A DNA stretch of 5,052 bases from Oscillospiraceae bacterium (GTDB taxonomy: Bacteria > Bacillota > Clostridia > Oscillospirales > Oscillospiraceae): positions 1-5,052 of the forward strand of contig JAFZQQ010000031.1 in assembly GCA_017620315.1 (NCBI GenBank), written 5' to 3'. The position numbers and the translations under genes are program-made. The notes below the pieces were generated by a model. That model saw only the letters and a program-made list of their open reading frames with translations, searched no databases and was not told where the DNA came from. The stretch's first letter is position 1. Each line of letters begins with the position of its first letter. This document shows, piece after piece, positions 1 through 4,955 of the stretch.

Positions 1-570
1 GGCGGTATGGATTTCCGCCTTGCCGATGCGCCCATCCGCGCAGCCAATGCCAATGTTCTTGTTGCTGCCGCCGATGCCGCCCATCATGTGCCCCTTAAAA
101 TGCGTCAGCACAAGGAGGGAGTCGTAATTGAGCATACTCTTCCCAACGTGCATCTCGTCAAACCACTTGCCGCCCCTGACCGGCAACGCAGCCACGCCTT
201 CGCTGTCGGTGATATCCACGGGGCAGAAGGTCCAGCCGTTGATCTCCAGCGTCTTTCGGTGCTCCTCGGTCGTGTAGCGGCTGCCCTCGTAATAGGTGTT
301 GGTCTCAATGATCGTCGCGTCCGGCAAGCGCGAGGCGAGGAGTTCCTTCACCCAGGGACGGGGGATGATGTTTGGGCCCTCGGCTTCGCCGGTGTGCAGC
401 TTGACAGCCACCTTGCCGCAGAGCACGGAGCTGACCCTGTCGTAGATCTTTTTCAGTCCCTCTTCGGACAGGTCGCGGGTGAAGAACACCACAGAGCTTT
501 CGCCCGTGCGCTCCTCAAACGGGATATACTTGTTGCCGCCCTTTCCGGGAACGGGTTTGTTCATAGCCAT
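1..570 (-). CDS. DUF362 domain protein, N-terminal part (cut by window edge)
   Basis: The minus-strand frame is open from ATG at 570 to the left edge, giving 190 residues with no stop. The start is set by a strong GAGGAGGAAT ribosome binding site just upstream. The sequence matches my recollection of the DUF362 family (often named uncharacterized Fe-S centre protein): an early VVFFTRDLSEEGLKKIYDR stretch, then GKVAVKLHTGEAEGPN (about residues 52-67), a TIIETNTYYEGSRYTTEEH segment, and a glycine-rich LTHFKGHMMGGIGGSNKNIG block near residues 154-173. Family members are roughly twice this length, and many carry a C-terminal ferredoxin domain, which would lie outside the window. It is the last visible gene of the minus-strand operon, 64 bp after the flavodoxin. 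Its biochemical function is unknown; a redox or metal-related role is inferred only from family and neighbours. Confidence 0.85.
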   Translation of the reverse strand, partial: MAMNKPVPGKGGNKYIPFEERTGESSVVFFTRDLSEEGLKKIYDRVSSVLCGKVAVKLHTGEAEGPNIIPRPWVKELLASRLPDATIIETNTYYEGSRYTTEEHRKTLEINGWTFCPVDITDSEGVAALPVRGGKWFDEMHVGKSMLNYDSLLVLTHFKGHMMGGIGGSNKNIGIGCADGRIGKAEIHTA

Positions 571-634
571 GTCGATTCCTCCTCGTCAGTTATCAGTTCT
601 CATGATTCTTCCGGAATCACCCATCGCGGTTTCC

Positions 635-1114
635 TCAGATATTCAATGAATCCACCCATGCCTTCAGCCCATCCGCAGTCTGCCGCCCGTTGAGCAGCTT
701 GCCCTCACGGATCGTCGCTTTCGGCGCGCTGGGCTGCAAGCCCGCGACCGCCTGACCGAAGCCGCTGCCGCCCGAAGTGGCGAACAGAATGATGGTCTTG
801 CCCGAGAAATCGTAGGCTTCAAGGAACGTGTTGATGATGGTCGGCGCGATGTACCACCAGATTGGGAAGCCCAGCAGGATCGTATCGTAGCCCGACACGT
901 CCAGATCGCCGGTCACAATGGCGGGGCGCGAGGATTTGTCGTTCATCTCAATCGTGCTGCGCGCCTGCTTGTCCATCCAGTTGAGGTCTGCCTTGGTGTA
1001 GGGGACCTGCGGCTTGATCTCGTAGAGGTCGGCTCCCGCCGCCTCCGCCAAGGTCTTTGCCACCTTCGCGGTCGTACCGCTTGCGGAAAAGTATGCAACC
1101 AGTTTCTTGCTCAT
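635..1114 (-). CDS. Flavodoxin family protein
   Basis: This 159-residue cytoplasmic protein is a short-chain flavodoxin, an FMN-binding electron carrier. It opens with beta-strand KKLVAYFSASGTTAK, in which SASGTT (residues 10-15) is the phosphate-binding loop for FMN. The YDTILLGFPIWWYIAP segment (residues 76-91) is the 50s-type loop with aromatic residues that stack on the flavin. KTIILFATSGGSGFG (106-120) is the 90s-type loop. The length is normal for the family. The start ATG has a GAGGAGG site overlapping the stop codon of the upstream ABM gene, with 13 bp between the genes, which points to one transcript and tight coupling. The electron partner is not shown. The Nim-like flavoprotein, the ABM protein or DUF362 in the same operon are possible partners by inference. 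A menaquinone- or NAD(P)H-dependent flavodoxin-like reductase role cannot be excluded. Confidence 0.92.
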   Translation of the reverse strand: MSKKLVAYFSASGTTAKVAKTLAEAAGADLYEIKPQVPYTKADLNWMDKQARSTIEMNDKSSRPAIVTGDLDVSGYDTILLGFPIWWYIAPTIINTFLEAYDFSGKTIILFATSGGSGFGQAVAGLQPSAPKATIREGKLLNGRQTADGLKAWVDSLNI

Positions 1115-1127
1115 GGGTTCTGCCTCC

Positions 1128-1460
1128 TCAGTTTTTGATGAATTGCTGATCCTTCTGCGGTATCCCCGATGTGTCGGTGAGGTACCGCTCCACTTTCATG
1201 TGAAGGTCGTATTTCTCGCGCAGCGCGGTAATCTTCTCCATCATGGGCGAGGTGTGATGCGCGTCGATGGCTTCCTGATCGCGCCATTGGTCAATCAGCA
1301 GGATGGTTTCAGGATCGTCCATCGGGAAGAAATACTGATATCGCTCGTTGCCTTCCTCTGCACGAATGTCGGCAACTACGCCGCTCGACGTCATTTCGTC
1401 CGCAAAACGGCGAGCGCTGCCATCCTTGCCGATATAGTAGATGTTTACAACTATGCTCAC
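1128..1460 (-). CDS. ABM-domain protein (putative quinol monooxygenase family)
   Basis: This 110-residue protein belongs to the antibiotic biosynthesis monooxygenase (ABM) dimeric alpha/beta-barrel family, whose characterised members include quinol monooxygenases. Diagnostic parts are MSIVVNIYYIGKDG at the N-terminus, the EEGNERYQYFFPMDDPE stretch (residues 35-51), and ILLIDQWRDQEAIDAHHTSP (53-72) with the conserved Trp and His pair. The frame is open further upstream to a GTG at 1484. I chose the GTG at 1460 because a perfect GGGGAGGAG site sits six bases ahead of it and the protein then starts directly with the first beta-strand. With this start there is a 16-bp gap to the upstream Nim gene. 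In a strict anaerobe an oxygen-using monooxygenase role is doubtful; many small ABM proteins act on quinones or remain uncharacterised. Confidence 0.88.
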   Translation of the reverse strand: MSIVVNIYYIGKDGSARRFADEMTSSGVVADIRAEEGNERYQYFFPMDDPETILLIDQWRDQEAIDAHHTSPMMEKITALREKYDLHMKVERYLTDTSGIPQKDQQFIKN

Positions 1461-1476
1461 AAGCTTCTCCTCCCCA

Positions 1477-1977
1477 TTATGCACGTTCCAAATCAGCGGC
1501 AGCAGGAAGGCCAGGCAGATTCCGCTTTCCTGTGATTTCGTCGATTACGATTTTCCCGACAAATAAGTGCTCCACCCCTTGGCACCGCTCAACAGGATAA
1601 TCGTAATATCCATAATGCTCCGTCAGCAGTTTAAGCCCGTGGATGACCTCGTTTTCATCGCTGACAAGCTGACAGTCCCCAAATCCGATCACGCTCTCAT
1701 ATCTCGTCGTAATTCCGTGCCCTGTGGTTTCTGTTTTGATGAAAATATCTCCTTCCACGCAAACACGAGAATTCTCTGCCAGTAAATCAAGCTTCATGCC
1801 CTGTCTGGCACAGTGAAAGTAGACGACAGGCTTGCCGTCAATCATTTCCGCCCCAAACGAAACGGGAACGATGTATGGGTACTTCTCGCCATGCATTCCG
1901 AGCCTTATCGTATCGCAGCGGGTCAAAATATCAAAAATCTCATGGATGTCTTGAATCTCTCTGTCTTTACGTCGCAT
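1477..1977 (-). CDS. Pyridoxamine 5'-phosphate oxidase-like / NimA-family flavoprotein
   Basis: This 166-residue protein belongs to the PNPOx-like split-barrel flavin-binding family, in the branch annotated as 5-nitroimidazole resistance (Nim) proteins. The signature opening MRRKDREIQDIHEIFDILTRC is followed by YPYIVPVSFG (residues 33-42), YFHCARQGMKLDLL (53-66), which is the typical flavin-contacting stretch, and a C-terminal GKIVIDEITGKRN segment. The start ATG at 1977 follows a GGAGG site eight bases upstream; the in-frame TTG at 2010 has no such site. It is the first gene of the four-gene minus-strand operon. Nim proteins are linked to reductive inactivation of nitroimidazoles, but many homologues in anaerobes are housekeeping flavoproteins of unknown substrate, so resistance should not be assumed. 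Three 60-base rows counted across the gene are 37, 43 and 45 percent GC, well below neighbours, which suggests separate ancestry. Confidence 0.9.
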   Translation of the reverse strand: MRRKDREIQDIHEIFDILTRCDTIRLGMHGEKYPYIVPVSFGAEMIDGKPVVYFHCARQGMKLDLLAENSRVCVEGDIFIKTETTGHGITTRYESVIGFGDCQLVSDENEVIHGLKLLTEHYGYYDYPVERCQGVEHLFVGKIVIDEITGKRNLPGLPAAADLERA

Positions 1978-2084
1978 ATCATAAACCTCCACAAAGCAGG
2001 GATGGGGCAAACAGCTCGCCGCATGACGTCTTCACGTTCCGGCATAAGTGCTCCCATCGGTCTTCTTTCCTTCTATGATGCCAG

Positions 2085-2113
2085 ATTATACACCCTCGTA
2101 TGCTTTGACGCAA
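2085..2113 (-). promoter_or_regulatory. Predicted promoter of the nim-like operon
   Basis: On the minus strand a perfect TATAAT (2085-2090) lies exactly 17 bases downstream of TTGCGT (2108-2113), giving a good sigma-70-type promoter. Transcription would begin near 2078 and leave a leader of about 100 nt before the nim-like start at 1977. The promoter lies in the 158-bp gap behind the EamA gene and overlaps a long inverted repeat. The call rests on motif and spacing only. Confidence 0.65.
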
Positions 2114-2127
2114 GCACACGAGGGTGT
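2090..2127 (-). terminator. Long inverted repeat after EamA gene: terminator and/or operator
   Basis: Ten bases (ACACCCTCGT, 2090-2099) pair perfectly with 2118-2127. After one mismatch, five more pairs (2101-2105 with 2112-2116) close a six-base loop. It starts eight bases past the EamA stop codon, the usual place for a terminator. In the minus direction the stem is followed by ATAATC rather than a T-run, so termination would be weak. In the plus direction it ends in TTTT, but no plus-strand gene lies upstream. Because it covers the -35 element and the spacer of the nim-like promoter, an operator role is an equal possibility. Confidence 0.5.
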
Positions 2128-2135
2128 TTTGAGTA

Positions 2136-3041
2136 TCATGATTTCAGTGCTGCGATTTTGCTTTTCCCTGTTTTGGCAGAGCATATTGCATCTCCCTTCG
2201 CGCGCGAAAGCACGATGCTCGCCAAAATCAGCACAGCGCCGATCACGCCGCCCGCGCCCTGCCACTCGTTCAGGAACAGCCAGCCCATGACGCAGGTTGA
2301 AAGCGGATTGAGCGCGCAGAATACGCAGGCTTTTTCACTCGGGACATACCGCTGCGCGAGCGGCTGGAGCGCCGTGCCGATGCTGCTGCACACGACGGCA
2401 AGCAGCAGGACGCCGATCCATTCGCGCGGCGTCTCCGGTAAGCGCGGCGCTTCAAAGAGGAAGCTCGCCGCCGTCGAAAGCGCACCCACGACGCCGATGG
2501 CAAGGAATCCGAGCAGCAGCGGATCATCCCGATGGGAAAGCCGGTCGGTCAGAATGATGTAGGCTGTGTAGAGCAGCGCGGTTCCCATGCAGACGAGCAC
2601 GCCCGCCGTCAACTCAAGCCGCCCGCCGCGCAGCAGCAGAAATCCGACGCCCAGCAGCGCGAGCGCCGCGCAGAGGAGATTCTCCCGACAAGGGAACCGC
2701 CTGTGAAGAGCAGCCTCCGCCAACGGCACCAACACGATGGCGGTGTTCTCCAAAAACGCGACCACTGAGGAGGAATCGGTCATGCGCAGCCCTTGCAGCT
2801 CTATGGCGATGATGGCGAAGAACACGATCCCCATCGCGCCGCCGCGCAGCAGCGTGTCGCGCCGGATTTCCCGCAGACGCCTCCAAACAAACGGGAGCAG
2901 ACAGAAGAACGCAATGCCGAACCGCAGCGCCATCAGGTTGAACGTGGAAAAACCGCCGAGACTCGCTTTTACGATCAGCAGCGAGGTCGCGCGGGCAATG
3001 ATGACCGTTGCGAGCAGCGCTTCCGCTTTCCTGTAGGACAT
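2136..3041 (-). CDS. EamA/DMT-family membrane transporter
   Basis: This 301-residue integral membrane protein belongs to the drug/metabolite transporter superfamily, with two EamA repeats of about five helices each (roughly residues 5-137 and 146-285) and the usual ten hydrophobic segments. Typical features are the early NLMALRFGIAFFCLLPF helix, the DSSSVVAFLENTAIVLVPLAEAAL stretch that ends repeat one, and LNPLSTCVMGWLFLNEW in the same place of repeat two. Length is normal for the family. The start ATG at 3041 has an AGGAGGTG site six bases upstream; an in-frame GTG at 3074 lacks one and would cover the promoter. Members export amino acids, nucleobases, drugs or other small metabolites; the substrate here cannot be told. 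It is divergent from a LysR-type regulator, a common arrangement in which the regulator controls the exporter. Confidence 0.93.
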   Translation of the reverse strand: MSYRKAEALLATVIIARATSLLIVKASLGGFSTFNLMALRFGIAFFCLLPFVWRRLREIRRDTLLRGGAMGIVFFAIIAIELQGLRMTDSSSVVAFLENTAIVLVPLAEAALHRRFPCRENLLCAALALLGVGFLLLRGGRLELTAGVLVCMGTALLYTAYIILTDRLSHRDDPLLLGFLAIGVVGALSTAASFLFEAPRLPETPREWIGVLLLAVVCSSIGTALQPLAQRYVPSEKACVFCALNPLSTCVMGWLFLNEWQGAGGVIGAVLILASIVLSRAKGDAICSAKTGKSKIAALKS

Positions 3042-3056
3042 GAACCTCACCTCCTG

Positions 3057-3085
3057 TTGACAAAACCATAGCACGGGTTTATCTT
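3057..3085 (+). promoter_or_regulatory. Predicted promoter of the LysR-type regulator gene
   Basis: A consensus TTGACA (3057-3062) is followed after 17 bases by TATCTT (3080-3085). Transcription would begin near 3092 and give a leader of about 39 nt before the ATG at 3131. The two promoters of this divergent pair interleave, so RNA polymerase can probably occupy only one at a time. Confidence 0.6.
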
Positions 3086-3093
3086 TGTGTAAA
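3065..3093 (-). promoter_or_regulatory. Predicted promoter of the EamA gene
   Basis: On the minus strand TTTACA (3088-3093) and TATGGT (3065-3070) are separated by 17 bases, and TGC directly precedes the -10, giving an extended -10 element. Transcription would begin near 3058, leaving a short leader that contains the AGGAGG site. It occupies the same DNA as the lysR promoter on the other strand. Confidence 0.6.
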
Positions 3094-3112
3094 GCGACAA
3101 TAAATCAAAGAT
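3081..3112. promoter_or_regulatory. Candidate regulator-binding dyad between eamA and lysR
   Basis: ATCTTTG (3081-3087) and CAAAGAT (3106-3112) form a perfect 7-bp inverted repeat with an 18-bp gap. A smaller dyad CTTT-N4-AAAG (3083-3094) lies at its left end. The element overlaps the lysR -10 and start region and the EamA -35, where a LysR-type protein would be expected to bind. I found no clean T-N11-A LysR box with dyad symmetry, so this is a weak call. Confidence 0.35.
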
Positions 3113-3130
3113 GCTGTGAGGAAACCGCAA

Positions 3131-4000
3131 ATGGATACCGAAAAAGTCAGCGCCCTTCTTCGGGCGCTGGAGTTGGGAAGCCTGTCCGCCGCCGCGGACG
3201 ATCTGGGCTATACGCCGTCCGGCATGAGCCGGATGATGGTGTCGCTGGAATCGGGACTGGGCTTTCCTTTGCTGATCCGCTCGCGCGAGGGTTTGCGCCC
3301 GACGCGGGAGTGTGAACACCTGCTGCCGCATTTTCGGGATCTGGCGGCGGAGGCAGAGCGCGGTGCTCGGATTGCCGACGCCCTGCGCGGTGTGGAAAGC
3401 GGCGAGGTTTATGTTGGAACACCCTACCCCGCGTATTTTCAAAAGTTGTCCCGCCTGATGGCAGCGTTCAGCAAAGAGCATCCGAGCATTCATCTGGGGC
3501 TGTTGGAGGGCATGAGCACGGAGCTTGCGCAGATGGTCGAGCAGCGGAGAGCGGATTTCTGCGTCATCAGCCGCCGCTACGGGGATTTCGATTGGATACC
3601 TCTGGTTGAAGACCCGCTCGTTGCTCTGGTGTCGGCGGAGCATCCGCTTGCGGAGCAGGGATTTGTTACGTTGGACGATCTGCGGCGCGAGCCGTTCATC
3701 ATGCTCCATCCCGAGGTGGAGACCGACTGTTCCCGCTATCTGAAGCAAAACAGCGTCGAGCCGAACATTCGCTTTTCCTGCCGCGACACCTATGCCGTGT
3801 ATCACATGGTGGAGGCGGGGCTGGGCGTCACGGTGGACAACGCGCTTTTCGCCTCCTCGGTATCAAATCGGGTGTGCGCTCTGCCGCTCGATCCGCCGCA
3901 GATTATTGAGATCGGCATCGCGGTTCCCCACAGGGAGCGACTTTCTCCCGCGGCAACGATGTTTCTCACGATGGCGGGGGAATACTTTGCAGCCTCCTAA
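3131..4000 (+). CDS. LysR-type transcriptional regulator
   Basis: This 289-residue DNA-binding regulator has the standard LysR layout. A winged helix-turn-helix occupies about residues 4-60, with the recognition region GSLSAAADDLGYTPSGMSRM (16-35) followed by the wing FPLLIRSREGLRPT. A linker helix leads to a periplasmic-binding-like effector domain from about residue 88 to the end, with the family's ADFCVISRR and typical late segment YHMVEAGLGVTVDNAL. The length is normal. I chose ATG 3131, preceded by a GAGGA site eight bases away; the GTG at 3116 overlaps that site. It is divergent from the EamA transporter and probably senses a small molecule that the transporter moves (inference). Its 3' end stops only 6 bp from the convergent Fe-S gene, leaving no room for a terminator between them. 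Confidence 0.95.
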   Translation: MDTEKVSALLRALELGSLSAAADDLGYTPSGMSRMMVSLESGLGFPLLIRSREGLRPTRECEHLLPHFRDLAAEAERGARIADALRGVESGEVYVGTPYPAYFQKLSRLMAAFSKEHPSIHLGLLEGMSTELAQMVEQRRADFCVISRRYGDFDWIPLVEDPLVALVSAEHPLAEQGFVTLDDLRREPFIMLHPEVETDCSRYLKQNSVEPNIRFSCRDTYAVYHMVEAGLGVTVDNALFASSVSNRVCALPLDPPQIIEIGIAVPHRERLSPAATMFLTMAGEYFAAS

Positions 4001-4006
4001 AAGATG

Positions 4007-4705
4007 TCAATCCAGAATCCTGCCGTCGATGGAGACCGTCACGACCTGCCAGGGAATGAACTTGCCGCTGGCTCTTAGCGCCTGCTCCGCCGCGCGCTGG
4101 ATGCCGCCGCAGCAGGGCACCTCCATGCGCAGGACGGTCACGCTCTTAATATCGTTGTTCGCGATGATCTCCGCCAGCTTCTCCGTGTAGTCGACGCCGT
4201 CAAGCTTCGGGCAGCCGATCAGCGTCACCTTGCCGCGCATGAACTCCTCGTGGACGTTTGCGTAGGCGTAGGCGGTGCAATCCGCCGCGATCAGCAGCTT
4301 CGCGCCGTCGAAGAACGGAGCCTTCGGCGGAACCAGCTTGATCTGGCAGGGCCACTGGCCGAGCCGCGAAACCGGCTTTCCCGCAAAAGCGGGTGCTTCC
4401 TGCTCCGCCGCCGCGTTCATTTGACGCATGGCGCTGCCGGGGCAGGCGTGCGTGTTCGCCTCGGTCGCGCAGGCTTTCGCCGCCCTGACCGCCGCCTCGT
4501 CATATTCCGGCGCTTCGCGTTCCTCAAAGGTGATCGCGCCGGTGGGACAGTTCGGCAGGCAGTCGCCGAAGCCGTCGCAGAAGTTCTCGCGCACCAGTTT
4601 CGCCTTGCCGTTTACCATCTCGATGGCTCCCTCGTGGCACGTCTCGGCACAAGCGCCGCAGCCGTTGCACTTTTCTTCGTCAATGTGAATGATTTTTCGG
4701 ATCAT
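4007..4705 (-). CDS. 4Fe-4S dicluster ferredoxin-like protein
   Basis: This 232-residue cytoplasmic protein has an N-terminal ferredoxin-type domain. The first cluster motif is CNGCGACAETC (Cys13, 16, 19, 23). The second is looser, CDGFGDCLPNCP (Cys43, 49, 53), followed by TGAI, so the protein is expected to hold one classical and one atypical Fe-S site. The rest has further conserved-looking cysteines: Cys79 and Cys88 (THACPGSAMRQ), Cys120 (WPCQIKLVPP), Cys143 (IAADCTAYAY), Cys165 (IGCPKLD) and a CCGG pair at 198-199. The start ATG at 4705 has GGGAGG eight bases upstream; a longer open frame to 5044 is chance reading of the opposite gene and array. It faces a Crp/Fnr regulator gene across an 88-bp gap, an arrangement I recall from anaerobic Clostridia. 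It probably serves in electron transfer or redox sensing; the reaction is unknown. Confidence 0.88.
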   Translation of the reverse strand: MIRKIIHIDEEKCNGCGACAETCHEGAIEMVNGKAKLVRENFCDGFGDCLPNCPTGAITFEEREAPEYDEAAVRAAKACATEANTHACPGSAMRQMNAAAEQEAPAFAGKPVSRLGQWPCQIKLVPPKAPFFDGAKLLIAADCTAYAYANVHEEFMRGKVTLIGCPKLDGVDYTEKLAEIIANNDIKSVTVLRMEVPCCGGIQRAAEQALRASGKFIPWQVVTVSIDGRILD

Positions 4706-4719
4706 AGCAATGTCCTCCC

Positions 4720-4748
4720 TTGCTTTTCTGAGGCAATCATAGTATGCT
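4720..4748 (+). promoter_or_regulatory. Possible promoter of the Crp/Fnr gene
   Basis: TTGCTT (4720-4725) and TATGCT (4743-4748) are separated by 17 bases on the plus strand and point to the Crp/Fnr start at 4794. Both hexamers are imperfect. The -10 falls in the right arm of the 19-bp dyad. Confidence 0.4.
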
Positions 4749-4751
4749 TGC
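4733..4751. promoter_or_regulatory. 19-bp operator-like dyad between Fe-S and Crp/Fnr genes
   Basis: GCAATCATA (4733-4741) and TATGCTTGC (4743-4751) are inverted copies matching at eight of nine positions around a central G. A further half-site TATGTTGC lies at 4761-4768, 18 bases on in the same direction as the right arm. The dyad overlaps the -10 elements predicted for both divergent genes, which suits a shared repressor or autoregulation by the Crp/Fnr protein. It is not the classical FNR (TTGAT-N4-ATCAA) or CRP (TGTGA-N6-TCACA) site. Confidence 0.45.
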
Positions 4752-4764
4752 GGAAGAAAGTATG
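4736..4764 (-). promoter_or_regulatory. Possible promoter of the Fe-S protein gene
   Basis: On the minus strand TATGAT (4736-4741) is a fair -10 element, placing the start of transcription near 4729 with a leader of about 24 nt. The hexamer 17 bases upstream (CATACT, 4759-4764) is a poor -35, so the promoter may need an activator. Half-sites of the nearby dyad cover both hexamers. Confidence 0.4.
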
Positions 4765-4793
4765 TTGCTGTAACCACATTTCGAGGAATTGCT

Positions 4794-4943
4794 ATGAAAA
4801 ATTCTTTATTGATGGAAACGCCACTGTTCCGCGACATGACAGAGGACGAAATCGAAAAAACGCTCCACGGGCTGAATGCCGTGGAGCGCGAATATGAAAA
4901 GGGCGAGGTCGTTCTCCGCGCAGGGGAACCGACCGAGCGCATG
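4794..4943 (+). pseudogene. Crp/Fnr-family regulator, first 50 codons only, cut by CRISPR junction
   Basis: The frame begins at ATG 4794 after a GAGGA site. It encodes the N-terminal start of a Crp/Fnr regulator: LLMETPLFRDMTEDEIEKTL, the leading helix found before cyclic-nucleotide-binding-like domains, then YEKGEVVLRAGEPTERM, the first strands of that beta-roll. A complete member would continue with a strand like GLVLSG and run to about 220 residues with a C-terminal helix-turn-helix. Here codon 50 (Met) is followed immediately by CRISPR repeat sequence. The frame stays open through repeat and spacer to the right edge, 36 more codons with no resemblance to the family. The gene is therefore truncated unless the junction is an assembly error. 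It is divergent from the Fe-S protein gene it may once have regulated. Confidence 0.75.
4855..4888 (-). terminator. Minus-strand intrinsic terminator inside the Crp/Fnr coding sequence
   Basis: CGCTCCACGG (4861-4870) and CCGTGGAGCG (4879-4888) form a perfect 10-bp GC-rich stem with an 8-base loop. Read on the minus strand, the stem is followed at once by six T residues (4855-4860). This is the classical form of a factor-independent terminator. It would stop transcription entering from the right, such as a CRISPR precursor transcript, about 150 bp before the Fe-S gene start. It is embedded in codons 23-32 of the Crp/Fnr fragment. Confidence 0.7.
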
Positions 4944-4955
4944 TGCGGGGAAAAG
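4938..4955 (-). repeat. Partial terminal CRISPR repeat fused to the Crp/Fnr gene
   Basis: CGCATGTGCGGGGAAAAG matches the last 18 bases of the full repeat at 17 positions, the exception being A at 4941. Left of 4938 the remaining ten repeat positions show only a chance match and instead continue the Crp/Fnr frame. Bases 4938-4943 fit both the repeat and the codons for Arg49-Met50, so the exact junction is ambiguous over six bases. In the array's own direction this is a repeat with its 3' part lost, as is typical of trailer-end repeats. Confidence 0.8.

Noticed and set aside
603..619. 6-bp hairpin between flavodoxin and DUF362 genes
   Set aside because: Stem TGATTC/GAATCA is short and AT-rich with no T-run, so it is not a convincing terminator. 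The genes are best read as one operon.
7..693. Long plus-strand open frame of 228 codons opposite DUF362 and flavodoxin
   Set aside because: It is the antisense of a clear DUF362 gene and part of the flavodoxin gene, both with good ribosome binding sites. Long opposite frames are common in GC-rich DNA, and its sequence resembles no family I know.
1978..2057. Small open frame beginning ATG 2057 in the leader of the nim-like gene
   Set aside because: It has only a distant AGGA-like site, is out of frame with the nim-like gene, and no leader-peptide pattern or attenuator hairpins were seen.
1813..2562. Plus-strand open frame of 249 codons across the nim-EamA gap
   Set aside because: It crosses the 3' half of the EamA gene, the operon promoter and the start of the nim-like gene on the wrong strand, with no ribosome binding site or family resemblance.
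3047..3805. Minus-strand open frame of 252 codons across lysR
   Set aside because: It lies entirely opposite the well-supported LysR gene and runs over the interleaved promoter region, and its sequence is low-complexity His/Gln/Arg-rich, typical of an antisense shadow.
4380..4393. CCCGC-AAAA-GCGGG hairpin inside the Fe-S gene
   Set aside because: It is a 5-bp stem within coding sequence for an ordinary Pro-Ala-Phe-Ala-Gly-Lys-Pro stretch, has no T-run, and is of a size expected by chance in GC-rich DNA.
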